Positions 1 to 12,700 of a stretch of 64,000 nucleotides of DNA are shown here, piece by piece. A model generated the notes under the pieces. It was given only the letters and a program-made list of their open reading frames with translations, was not told the DNA's origin and did no database searches. Location of the stretch: assembly GCA_963070105.1 (NCBI GenBank), contig OY718808.1:6053738-6117737 (forward strand), in the 5' to 3' direction. Position numbers and translations under genes: made by a program. Numbering within the stretch: position 1 is the stretch's first letter; every line of letters starts with the position of its first letter. The stretch is from Litomosoides sigmodontis. Lineage: Eukaryota; Nematoda; Chromadorea; Rhabditida; Onchocercidae.

Positions 1-403
1 GTGAAGTGGACGTGTACGAGTGAATTCGATGACTTTGGTATCGCTTTTCACAGTGAAAATCGATACCAAAGTTTTTTTTTAATTAAATTCGGAATTTCCT
101 TCTTACTTCAAACTGATTCTTTTTCAACTCGACCACTTGTTAGATGAGTGTTACAGGATCACTTGATAGTACTAATTATTTAAATTAGCAATTCGAAATC
201 GGTCTGTCTTCGCCGTATGCTTTTCACACAATTCTTCACTCTCTAACCTGCTATAATAATAAAAGGGGAAGGCTTAGTGCTCTTCTCACAAATCGATCAC
301 ACATCAATGCACTTCCTCCCTCTTTCTACGTTGTGTGCTATTTCTCTTCCTTTTTCCAAACACAGATTTTCATCATTGTGACTCCCCCAGTACCTCTATC
401 ACA

Positions 404-404
<1 letters not shown>

Positions 405-442
<38 letters not shown>

Positions 443-468
443 CACACACACACACACTCACACACACA
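405..468. repeat. CA dinucleotide microsatellite
   Basis: About 64 bp of nearly uninterrupted CA repeat, with two single-base interruptions, about 220 bp upstream of the first coding exon of the PLD3-like gene. Nothing else is recognised in positions 1-687. Confidence 0.95.
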
Positions 469-687
469 TGTTATGCATATATATACGCAAATAGAACGGC
501 GCAGACATACTCATTAAGTGGAGTGCGCGCACCTCTTTGCGGCATACAAAGTTGGTTTCGTTGGATGAGGTGGAGGTGGTGAAGCGCACTGATAATAGCA
601 ATGATACCGATTGGAGAGGTAAATTCTTCAGTTTCTCATTTTCACGGAATTGAACTTTCATAGAAGATTTGTTGCACTGTAGAAGTG

Positions 688-3600
688 ATGCGTGCAACAG
701 AGGTATGCCATCTTACAATTCCAATTTTCGTCATTGCAAATCTAAAGATTGCTGTTAGTTAAACACTTCGCACCGTGTCATCCGTCTTTTTTTGTCTTCC
801 CTGTAATTCATTCATTTTCTAAACCTTTTTTCTAACACTTTAGAAATTTATAATGAGAGTTATATGTTATTATTCATGCTATACGCTCCCTTCCAACAGA
901 GGAAAAAAGCGTCCGAAGGAATTTGATTGTAGGTATATGAGTTGTAAAAAGTAATGGACAAATTATGAGGAATATTGTTTCGTTGAGGAAAGAGCACATA
1001 AGGTGTAATTGCTCCACTCTTATCTAAATTCCACGGGTGGCATTGTCTGGGTGATGAAAGTGATTTTAGGCAGACATACAGTTCACGATACGATTTAGTG
1101 GTGCATGGACATCTTCGAGTTATAAAATGTGTAGGGATATATGTAAGTTCGCTCAACTCCTTTTGTAAAATCATTTATGACATTTAAATTTCAGACGCAG
1201 GATGGTCGTGCTGATATGACCAATTTTGAGATGGACTTGTTTGATACAAAAATAAATTCATACGCTCTGGAAAAGGTCTGTCTTTCATTTTTACAGTTTC
1301 GTAAGAAAAGTAATTGTAAATTGAATTATTACTAATTCTGGGACCCTTCCCGGTATTCTTAAGTCCCGGTTTAACTGTCGATCGTGTTTCATTCCACTAC
1401 TGCTCAGTGAGTACAGTAAGTGCGATCTATAACCATAACTTTCGAATTTTATTAGGCAATTCCAAATTCTAGGTGCATATGGTTTACATTTATTTGTTAC
1501 TGTATGTAAGCAATGTTTACTGCCGATAATAAAGTTGTCGTTCAGACAGAAATGAAAAATGTATGCTCTTAATCTTTCAGGAAGAAAGCGAACAATGTTG
1601 TCAGCATAGTATTATCAAACCAGCATGTGTTCCAGTGTCGGTCATATCCCTGATCATATTTTTAATTATATTTTTCCCGTTATTCAATGAAAATGGCTTT
1701 GATATGGCATCTGCTCGTTACGATCGAAGTGGTTATTGTACCGATCAGTGCAGGCTTGCTTTTCATTATTTTTCGATGGTTGGGATTTTAATTTTTAGCT
1801 AATACCTACTCGACTTCTAAAATGTTACCAAATTGTTTTTCGAAGTTGATTAGCAATTCATTGAATATTGGATTATGGAGTGAAAGATTATAGACATTCG
1901 GATCGTTTTTCTATGGGAAGGTTAAAGATAGTGGTGCAAGCAAAAGCGCATTTCACATTGAGAAACGAAAAGAGTGGTAGTAGAACAGAAAAATACTTCC
2001 GAAAGCGAATTATTATTCACATTAATGCGAGTAGAAATCCTGTTTGGTCTTAAGTTACTAATATTGCAATGTAAAATCATTTCGCTGTAGTTTCAAAAGA
2101 ATTTGAGGTATTATAAATCATTTTGCTGTATAGTATGAATACGAAACACTATCTGATATACCTTTAACATCTGATTTTAGTTCTCTTAAAAAATACTGTT
2201 TGATTTAAAAAGTACTATTTGATTTGTGAGAGTTTTTGCACTTTAGTTTGTTTCAAAAAACAATATTGAATGGTAAGGGGTATTTATTTGTTTGTTGATA
2301 ATCCACATTCTTTATTAAAAGATTTCAGAATACAGTTAGTTGAAACTATACCATCTGTTCTTGCTTTTGACAACAGTAGTGTTATGAGTTTGTCGTCTTA
2401 TGACGTCTGGAAACGGTTATTGGATGGTGCGCAAGTTTCGATTGATGTTGCATCTTTTTATTGGAACCTCCGAGATCCTCAAGCTCATGGAATGTCTTGG
2501 CAGGTAGCTTCAAATGTGTATATTTTACATACTTTGAGTGCTCAAGTGCTCTGATACTTGTTTATGAACCCCCAAGGCGAATAATTATGTAAAAAAAACA
2601 AAAAAATGGAATAGACTTCATAGTTATAAAGTTTTAAAAATGTAAGCTTATGTGCTACTAAAGTACAGAAGCATAAGGTTGTTGAAGTGTTGAAACCAGT
2701 TGGTAGAGAGTAAGAAGGAGAGATGAGGAAAACGCAAAAGAACTGTATTAATTATTGTGAAGCTTATTTTTTATAGGGAAATGATACATTCGAAAGATTT
2801 ATTGAAGCTGCTGAGCGCGGTATTCGGGTTAGCTCTTTTTTGTTTCTGTCACTTGAGATTTCAATTTTATGCTTTTTAAGAATGGCAATATTTCTTGATC
2901 TCCCCATGTCATTGTAGCTTTCAACAACTACTTTTCTTTGTTATCATAGTCGACTTAATTCTGTAACGTTTTAATTGCTGTTTTTGGTGGTAATATTCCA
3001 CACGACTTAATTCTGCAACATTTTAATTGCTGTTTTTGGTGGTAATATTCCATATTAATGAAAACAATCTTCCTATATTAAAGATAAGAATAGCACAAAA
3101 TCAACCAACTTCAGCATTTCCACAATTCGATTCGCAGTACCTGGCTGAGAATGGTAAGCTTTAAGTATTCATGCATACATATTGACAGATTCCTATGTTT
3201 CAAATGCTTGAAGTTTCTAAAAGTAAGCATCTAATCATTGAAGTTGGAATACGTGGTTTGTGGTTCAAATTGTTTATAAAACTTTTTGATTTCAAATATC
3301 CATCCCTAATTGCTTAATTTTTATCTCCCCATTAATTCTGTACTATTTATTGCTCTAATGAGCGATAGGTACCCAATCAGATGTTAAGATGAAATGTCCT
3401 AAGATTTCGTTTTTTTATTCTTTTAGAATGACCGTTGTGCTTGTAGCCTGTACCGTCAGGTCAATAGTGGGAACGGTTAACACATCTGCATTTGAAGTTT
3501 TCTTGTGCTACTAATCAGCTACGCTCGAGTAAATACATTTCGTCATTATCACAAGCTCTATCATTGAATTGTTGGGCATATTTAATAATATCCATTTTTT

Positions 3601-5827
3601 TTCCTCTAGGTTATGCAACTGTGCGGAGTTTGGATATCCCGAAATTGATGGGTGATAATGGGGTTCTTCATACCAAATTTTGGATTGTTGATTATCGTCA
3701 TGTTTACATTGGATCAGCAAATATGGATTGGAAATCTCTTACAGAGGTTCTTTTATGTTTCTATGAGTTGAACTTTCGCTGATTGAATGACAATTATTTT
3801 AAAGCAAAAAAATTTTTGGTAAACTTGCATCTTGAGCAGCTGTAAAGAATTGGTTTGATTAACGATTGTTTCAGGTCAAGGAATTAGGAGTTGTAATCTG
3901 GAATTGCACATGCATAGCAAATGATTTGTATAAAATTTTCACTGTGTATTGGCGTCTTGGAGTTAAAGGAGCAAAAATACCATATAAATGGCCATTGAAT
4001 TTAAGAACTTATTTCAATTTCTCACACCCCCTTGAACTTCTTGGTGCTAAGGATACCAGTGCATTCATATCGGTACTCTCATATTAATTGTTGATAAATG
4101 TTCATCTTTAGATCGATGAAAATAAACTAAGAGGTGTGAGGATATCACATATCTGCTAGCACCAGCATTGACTAAATTATAGTAAATCTTGATTTGTATT
4201 ATTTATCATTATAAATAATATACTTTTTAATAGTATGGGGTCTTTCTGTACAACATATAAAATTTATGCACGAACGTATGGTCCTAGTAGTTTGTCGATT
4301 GCTTACTTTTGTGCAAAGAAATGAACAATAAGGATGTATTTGTTGTTGGTCACCTGTTCATTTTTATTCAGAGTTCACCTCGTCAATTCAATGCAAAAGG
4401 ACGTGAAGAAGACAGTGATGCTATCGTTGCAGTGATGGATGATGCAGACGAATTTGTCCATATATCGGTGATGGATTACATACCTGCAACGGTTTATAGG
4501 ACTTCCAACAACGTGTTAGTTTTTAACTTTCACGGTCTTCAGTTTCAACTAAGTATTGAGGACAATTAGGGCAGAGTAGCGAGCTTTAGTCCTTATAGTG
4601 ATGTACAGTTACGGATCTGTTTACTCGGAACTTTTATTTTTCACTCTCCCCTTATTTTTGTAGTATTAAATTTTAATGCTCCATATCTTTAATGTAATTC
4701 CTGCGCGAAACAGCGTACTGATAGTTGAGGACAGCGTACAATTCATCTGGAAGTTCTATGCGGAAGAAAGATTAGGGAATGAAAAAAAGATAAATGTTAA
4801 GATCATATGAAGATGATTATCAATTTAGTTATTGGTATCAGCCTGACGATAAATAAGAGATAAAAGTGAAAGTGAAAAAATTATTCCTCATTTGTTTAAT
4901 TGTTGCTGTCAGTATAATCACTCTCGGTATAAAAATTACTGAGAATTCTGCAGTATTATGCAGTAATTTTTATGAGCATATTCGGCATCCAACAGCAACC
5001 AACCACCAAGTAATCTTACTGTGAAATCCTCATTTTTTTGCATTCATGTATTGACCACGAACCCAATAATTTTTGCAGATATTGGCCGAAATTAGACAAT
5101 GCAATACGTGCAACAGCTTATCGTGGAATAAATGTGCGGTTGCTGGTGAGCCATTGGAGATATTCTCGACCCCAAGTGATTTATTTCTTGAAATCACTGC
5201 TTGAAATTAATGATGGTATACCAAGAATAGCAAACCGTTCTGGTAAAATAGAAGTGGTAAGGTTTTCAGCAGAATTTCATCCAATTTTAATTTACTTAAT
5301 TTACTTTCGTATCTCCACTTTCAGATACAACTATAATCGATTTTATTTTTATTTTAGTAATAGAGATGAATACGATCATAAATAATCTGCTGATCATCTG
5401 CAATGGACGCTATGTTTGTTATCATAAAACAGAATACTTAAAGATTACGCCATTTCAAATTTCCTTGAAATTGCATTACTTAATAACATTAACTCAAAAT
5501 CGAAGATTTTTGCAGAAATTATTTACGATTCCAATGGATCCATCCCGCGAAGAAATTCCACACACCCATGTAAACCATAATAAATATATGGTTACCGACA
5601 AGATGGCTTATTTTGGTGGGTTTTTAAACTTCAGTTATATTTGAAAAAGCTGAATCAACTTAATAATGTAATTTTCAGGGACATCGAATTGGGTTGGTGA
5701 TTACTTTATCAATACTGCTGGTATTGGGATTTCTTTTACATCTCCATCACTCGTTACTTCGTTAAATGCTATTTTCATGAGAGATTGGACATCTAATTAT
5801 GCTAAAAGTATCGAGGAATTCCTTTAG
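688..5827 (+). CDS. PLD3: PLD3/PLD4-type phospholipase D family membrane protein
   Basis: Twelve exons join in phase to 489 codons, matching the roughly 490 residues of human PLD3: 688-702, 1195-1275, 1581-1753, 2329-2503, 2777-2827, 3084-3153, 3610-3746, 3875-4072, 4372-4514, 5079-5256, 5516-5615, 5679-5827. A short cytoplasmic tail is followed by one hydrophobic segment (about residues 50-67), as expected of a type II lysosomal/ER membrane protein. Two HKD motifs are intact: HTKFWIVD (H209, K211, D216) and HNKYMVTD (H428, K430, D435), and the flanks GSANMDW and GTSNW are also present. Family members act as lysosomal 5' exonucleases on single-stranded nucleic acid and in lipid metabolism; the exact substrate here is inferred. 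Exon 1 (five codons) is the least certain. Intron 3 seems to use a GC donor at 1754; the nearby GT at 1748 would delete a conserved cysteine. Confidence 0.9.
2951..3054. repeat. Two-copy 52-bp tandem duplication
   Basis: Positions 2951-3002 and 3003-3054 are nearly identical 52-bp copies with only a few mismatches, inside an intron (2828-3083) of the PLD3-like gene. The high identity suggests a recent local duplication. Confidence 0.9.
4930..4972. repeat. 12-bp perfect inverted repeat
   Basis: TAAAAATTACTG at 4930-4941 is mirrored by CAGTAATTTTTA at 4961-4972, giving a 12-bp stem with a 19-nt loop in an intron of the PLD3-like gene. Function unknown. Confidence 0.8.
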
Positions 5828-6739
5828 TTTTCTTCTTTAAAAATCAAGCTTTTTGTCGGTTTAATCTATGAAAGGCTAGTTCTGCTGGCGCCATCTCTTT
5901 GGTATTAGTCCTTCATAATTTCTATCCATTTTACGAAAGTGGATGGGAAAGGCTCAGTGTTTCTCTCAGAATAATTTTATTTATTTATTGGACTCTGGCA
6001 CTTTTATGGAATGTTTTTACTGCATTTGTTTCATTTTAATTTGGTCGACAGATGTGAAATTTATTTTCTACCCAAAAGCTAATATTTGATGTTTCCCTTA
6101 TTAAGTTTTATCAATATTTCATCGAAATATTCGTTATCGTTCGTCGCGTGTATGGTTGAGAGTATTGCGATGGACTAAGATTTTATTCAGGCCACTGTGA
6201 ATTAAGATGTCGTTATGTATGTTTCTCATCAATGATCTCATTTTTTTCGCTCTTGCATAAAATGTCCTTGGCTATGCAATCGATTATTATTGGCTATATT
6301 AAGTAATATTAAATGAATCGTGCCATAAATAATTTCTCATGTATGGATAGAAATCAGATTAAGCTTAAACAATCACTCTCAATTAAAAGCCATCAATAGA
6401 TCAGTAAATTTAAGTTTCTTCTAGAAAGCAATTTGATAATTGAAACTGTTATTAAAGAAGAGAAGTTTGCGCTAGCGTTATTCCATGCTATGTCCGAGAT
6501 ATTTTTTTAAACATTTATAAATTTCTTGAAATATTGTTAGAATTGGGAAATTGTTTTTCATACATACAGCATTAACTGTCATTAAGATAACACAACGCAG
6601 TGTCTTCTATGTTCTTAACTACAAAAAATGAGACGTTGAGTCACATTTTTCAAGACCTTAACAAGTTTCGTTTAAAGTTATGATCAAGAAATGGAGGGTT
6701 TATGAGGTTCATGAATCCGTACATTTGAAAGAAAATAAT
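5828..6739. other. Intergenic, convergent 3' ends
   Basis: AT-rich spacer between the converging ends of the PLD3-like gene (+) and peroxidasin (-). No coding exon or RNA gene was seen. Confidence 0.7.
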
Positions 6740-9700
6740 TTACTGTCGCCTATATATTCCTCTGTATCGGTTATGTTGGATCGGACACAAATGATAGCAA
6801 CATGATTGCCACGGTTTTAAATTTAATTTTGGAATATGTGTGCAAGAGCTGTAGGATTGAGGTTGTCTACCGACAAAGGTGAAAACATCTTGCTGAAAAA
6901 AGTAGGTGAAAAACCCAAATGGAACCATTCGTTTTAATGGAATCCGGGGTTCGTTAACACCAGTGTGTTGCACACTGTAATGTACAATTGCAAATCAACG
7001 GGAAAAAAGTGATGAATAGGAAACTTGACCAATTAGCCGTCAAGAAAAATTAGCATAACTGATAGCACTTGCTTACCTGCACATTAGTGATATTATCAGC
7101 ATTGTCACAAATAATTCGGGCCAATGATATTTTTTTTATTTCTTCTCTTTGAGCTTCACTGAATACGCCCTCTTTCTCGTACCCAAAAGTTGTATTTTAT
7201 TTTTTTGCGATAATGGACTGATGACAAAATCGAAAACTTTAAAATCGAAATGCACTTAAAAATTCTGACCAACCAAAATCTATCACCATCACGTATACGT
7301 CTGAATTGTTCACCGATGATACATGAGAACGTCGGACCGACTAATGCATCATCATATCGTTTCTCCGCTACGCCACCAACGAACAAGTCGATGTTACCTG
7401 ATAAGTAGAGATGGAAATAATATCTTCTTTTCCGCGATCAACGGCTGGGATAATGTTATATTTAGATACAAATAAAAAGTTTGTTTCTTTTAATTGCAGG
7501 AATTCATTTAACATAATCCATCATAGATAATCAGAAGCTCTAACCTGGATGACCATATAAATGTTTCAGTTTGTTAATTATTTCGTGTGGCATTATTTTT
7601 TTCAAATCATCCCAGTTTTCAACTGGTGATAGATTGCACCATTTTCGAAATTCGACATATCTCAAAGAAGGGATATAAAAAATCTCTTCAAACATACGAA
7701 TTATTGAACATGTAATGCAAAATAAATCATTTAAACATGTTTAAGTGATCTATTTTATGATGACGTTTCTCCTCCTTACCCGGGAAGAGCATGATCGCGA
7801 CCTCGCTGTATATTCATCGCAGCCAAATCCAACGATACCGAAAACAAAAAAATTTGGTTAAAAAAGTTCTCAAACATCCTTTTCGCTCAATATTCCTGCA
7901 TTTTCTCAATATTAACAGGGCTATCACTATTACTGATGTAATCGAAGTCGTATGAAAGTTCTACAATGTCCCAACGATTTCTTTTTCTTCCTTCTATGTT
8001 TCTATGTCTTTCTGGCTGCTCAATTTTAACCTTCTTTCGCTAAAAAGAAACCTTTTTGTCAAAGAAGAAAACCGGTTGACCTTTAACCTTGAAATCTGCC
8101 ATTAATTCGTTTACGATCGATGAAATAATAACTGCTACGCCTGCTAAAATTTCGCCTCAGCCAGAAATCATTGCGTCGTATTTTTAAGTTAGGCTATAAG
8201 TTATACTTACGTCGTGCGCTCGATTGAATAGATTCTCAGTAAGTTCCTCATTCAATAACTCATTTGATATTGGCTTCTTCATCGGTGTCGCAAACAAACC
8301 GCGCAAGTATGGATCAATACTTCCCGTTGACAGCAATATTTCGGGTGCAAAGAAAGCATCTCTCAGTAGTACATGCCCTTCCTTGATTGGTTTTAACTTT
8401 TCGTCAAATCTCAAATACAGATGTAATTCAAGACTTACATCTGTATTTCAGATTTAAATATTACCCACAGAACAGGAATATTACATTGCTCTTATAAGTA
8501 ACGCATGTTGCTTCATCACCGCTTATAATTCATACCGCTGAACTGCATGAATTCTAACATCATCCTTTCGAGCTTGAATAAGCGCTTGATAATTTGAACA
8601 TTATTTAAATTAGAATTGTACGAATCCAGTTGAATTTTAATAAGATGAAGAAATAAAAATCCCAATTTAAGCTATGATTTGCATCATAGTGTGATGAAAA
8701 CGCAAAGCGTTTTCATCACACTATGATGCAAATTATACTTAAATAAACTATTCGAAAAAACTAATGAAAGTATGAATACCTGTAAAGGATCGGATTAACC
8801 AATGTATGTCCAAAACGAAATGCTGCTGTCGCAAATGCATTTGATATGCTAGCATCCAGCAATGGCTGATAGCCTTTATAGGGTCCAACCAAGTTATCAA
8901 ACTGTTTCTAAAATGCTTAGATTCATTGGTATAGTTCTTGCGCGACGATCAGAAGCTGCCGATTATCAAGCTTTATTTCAGTGCAGTCACAACAACACGT
9001 TTTTTGTGTTATTGTAATTGTACTGAAACAAATTTAAATTTCATTCATATTTGATAAGTTGCACAGTTAAAAATAAACTTTTCCAAGAACTTTTGGTAGC
9101 CAATAATTGAACGTAATGTGCTGCAATTCAGCGCCAACAATTTTGCGTGTTTCATGAAAAATCGTTTCACCATCCAGGTTACGATTTAAGTCAGCAATTT
9201 CCATTGCTAGTCTATTATGTTCTCTCATGAAAATTGTGTGCATAGTCATCAATCCAAGCTGTCAAAAAAACAGTTTCAGTTGTTGAAAACTTTACTAACA
9301 AATGGATGGAAAACAAATCAAACTGCAAGTAAGACCTTGATACTAATCGAACAATGCTCTTCCTAGGCAAACAGGTTAGATCCAATTATGATTTACATTT
9401 ATAAGCGGTCAATACGCTACTTCCTCTAACCTGCTCGTTAGCTCTAAAATCACCAGCCAGAAAACAGCGCACTGGATAATCCAAAGTCCAATTTCGTCGA
9501 CAATCAACGGGTGAATCGCGTTCAAATGGTAAATAAGGCTTGTTTGCTGGTGACACCATATCATACCTATTTATGCCTTTTTCGTTTTTATATAAATGAA
9601 ATAAAACAGAAAAAATTCTCTCTGAGTAAAAACACAAAAAATAAAAAACTGCTATTTCTATACAAGATAGATATAAATATTTTACTACGTATTCCTCCGC

Positions 9701-12700
9701 TTACTCGTCATTAACTTTAAGTAGCTTAATGCACTTTAGACTTCCAATCCTCATCAAGCAAATGTATGGTGATATTTTCGACGAGATGTGAAATCAATAT
9801 AGCAATATTAACATATCACACGCACTACCTGAGCAGGCCTCGATCCGGACTTAAATCACGCAAATCATATGCATCCTCTTCCGTGCTACCGTATATCCCC
9901 GAAGCATCAATGTAACTCGTAATCTGCAAGAAATTCTACTTCTTTTGACAATGAAAACTTGCGGTAATAGTCTTGCTAAACGTTGAAAACTCACAGAATT
10001 CATTTGTTCGCGATAACTAACATGACGATAAATAATCGATGTTTCACCAGAGCCGCACACTGCACTCGAACGTTCAAATTCAATACACGGATGCTGTGGA
10101 CTGTAAAACGATTTAGTTGGAAGAAACGGTAGAGAAATAGAATTAATTATTTTTCGATTCATTGAAATACTGAGGACTATAAGGAATCCTTTTTTCTTTG
10201 TACAAATTTGTTTTTGACAAACTTTGCAAACATTTTCGGATCATCGTGCGCCAACGGTATATTGAAACACGGATTGAGATGTTCACAGGTTCGATTACAG
10301 ATAGCGCCTGTTGCAAATGCATGACGACTTATTGCTGCTGCGGTAAAGTCCAAATCATGATCTAAACTTCCTTTTTTTACAAGTTACAACTTTTTAAATC
10401 GGGCATTTTAAGTTTTAAGAAATTAATACTTTTAAAGTTACCAATAAATTGCCCCCACTGCATTAGCATCGCTGAATAAGTTCCATGAGGAGTGACATGG
10501 TTGGTTCGAAGAAGCTGAAACACATTTGAAAAATACCAATTCAACTACTTCGCTATTTTTCAAACTGTCCAAAAAATAAACAAACCTTCATAGATACGGT
10601 TCGCGCATTAGGCTTACGGAACCCGAAATATAACTTGTCTGGATTCCATCCAACTGGTGTATTGAAGCCATTTTCGTATACTGGCGGTAATAAACGTCGG
10701 AAGTGCGTCTGACTTGCACCCCACATTGTGTGAATTTTATTGTTGCACTGTCCATCATAAGTTCGAAAAATTTTTAATGTTTGCAACTTTCACTTGTTGG
10801 AAGCATGATATTTAAAGGCAAAAAATTCTATTCGTGCTTTTATCAAATGAAATAACGTCAAAGCAGAATTTTTTGAGGAGTTAAATCAAATAATCACGTC
10901 AAAAATTAATTGAAACCTGTAACGTGAGTGGAAGCACTGTTCATCGCAAGGATCTCGAGTTCGTGTTCCCGAACAACCGGCCAATTGTATTAACATGTCA
11001 ACATGTGATTTGGCAAGAACAGATTCAATCGATATGTTAGATGGAAGTTTGTGAGGGTGCAAAGTCAAACCTAGACAGTTCAATCTGATCAGATATCTTT
11101 GAATTGGTAAAATCACGTATCCCATTTTATACTGAGCAGAACTAAAAGCATTTCTAGTAGTATAATAAAAAGTAATAAAAAGTTAATAAAAACCAGCAAA
11201 AATTTGAGGCATCAACATAATACCTAATATACTATCACACTCTCACATATAACTCAAAGTGAAGCTAGCAGGAAGAAAAACCAAAGAATTTAGCAACATC
11301 TTGGACAATTTGCAGCACTCAGTATCTTTGTTACAACGAATGAAATTTAGGACACCTCACAATTTTTCCTCAAAGTAAGTTTTGTGTTTGTATAGAAATT
11401 GAAATTCCTGTTATACCTTTTTCGACATGCCTTTGAATAAGACGTATACTTTCCTCATAGATTTCTCGTGCACGACTAAGTTCGATTGTTTGAGGAAAGG
11501 AGAATTGAAACCATCGCAGTAACTCACCAGGATTAGTTACTTTTGATAATTTTTCACGTGTTCGTTCGATGGCGCTAAAATTAAATTCTGAAATGAATTG
11601 GCTATTATAAGCTCTCCAAAAAAGGCAACTATTCATCATTGTCAAGATAAAGTGTTTTAATTTTAATTTCAACCTATCAACATTTTGCGTCGCTTGCTGA
11701 AATATGCTATGGATGAATTGATCGTTTATCGAACTGTCTTGAAATCGATTCTGGTCAACTATTAAACGAGCTTCAGCAATCATGGAGCCAACTGTATTAC
11801 CAGCCATACATGAATACACACCGCCATCGTGTTTCGTTATTCCCGAAATGGTCAATTCCATTTCATTATCTGATACCTAGACTTAGGAATTGATTTTGTC
11901 TGGAAAAAAGTGCAAAGGACTGGTGTTGTAACATGAAATTGCTTACGTGAAAATGTCCTTTCAGTACGCTTATTTCACCACCATTCAAAAACCACGTAAT
12001 AAATGGACGAGGTTCACCGTCAGCTCTACAGCGGAATGTTACAGTTGAGCCCAGTGATACTTTCTGACTTTCTGGACCTTCTATAATAACAGGTGGAGAG
12101 CTGGAAACAAGCCGTGCTTCTGCTGAGGTCTCAATTCGTCCATATGCATTCTCCGCAATGCAAGTATACCTCAACAATTCACAAACACGTAACTCAGTCA
12201 CTCTGATGCAGCTTTCTATCCTTCTCAGCAAACTTATCAGTAAATTTTAAACAGCGCAACAATTCTGAGTGGAGAAAATTCAATAAACTCACTTTCCAAC
12301 ATCTCTTTCAAGAAATGGGTAAATGTCCAAAGTGGTCCGTTTAAGATTTAGCGTATACTTCTGCGACATTTTTATCTTTTTACCATTGAAATACCAAGTT
12401 ATAGAGGGTCGAGGCTGACCAGTTACCTACAATATTTTAAATGTCAAAAGTTTTGTTATGTTCGATTAGCAGAAGGCACAGACTGTTAGAAGAAAGCTGC
12501 CTCAATTTTTAAAATTACGCCAAGTTGAAAGGATATTAATGACGAAAGAGAACCTCACAACTAAGCCGAGCAGTGGTTCCTTCACGATACGAACGGTCTT
12601 TCAGTTTCAGGGAAAATTCTGGCGCCAAAGGAGTGTCGAAAACTTGACGAGGAGGTCGAGATTTGCTAAATTTATTCTTCAAACTGATGTATCTCTTAAA

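Noticed and set aside
10764..10916. Canonical splice alternative for the peroxidasin exon 10/11 join
   Set aside because: A GT-AG pair exists, but it would insert about 14 residues into the highly conserved RTYDGQCN segment. The non-AG boundary fits both phase and homology better.
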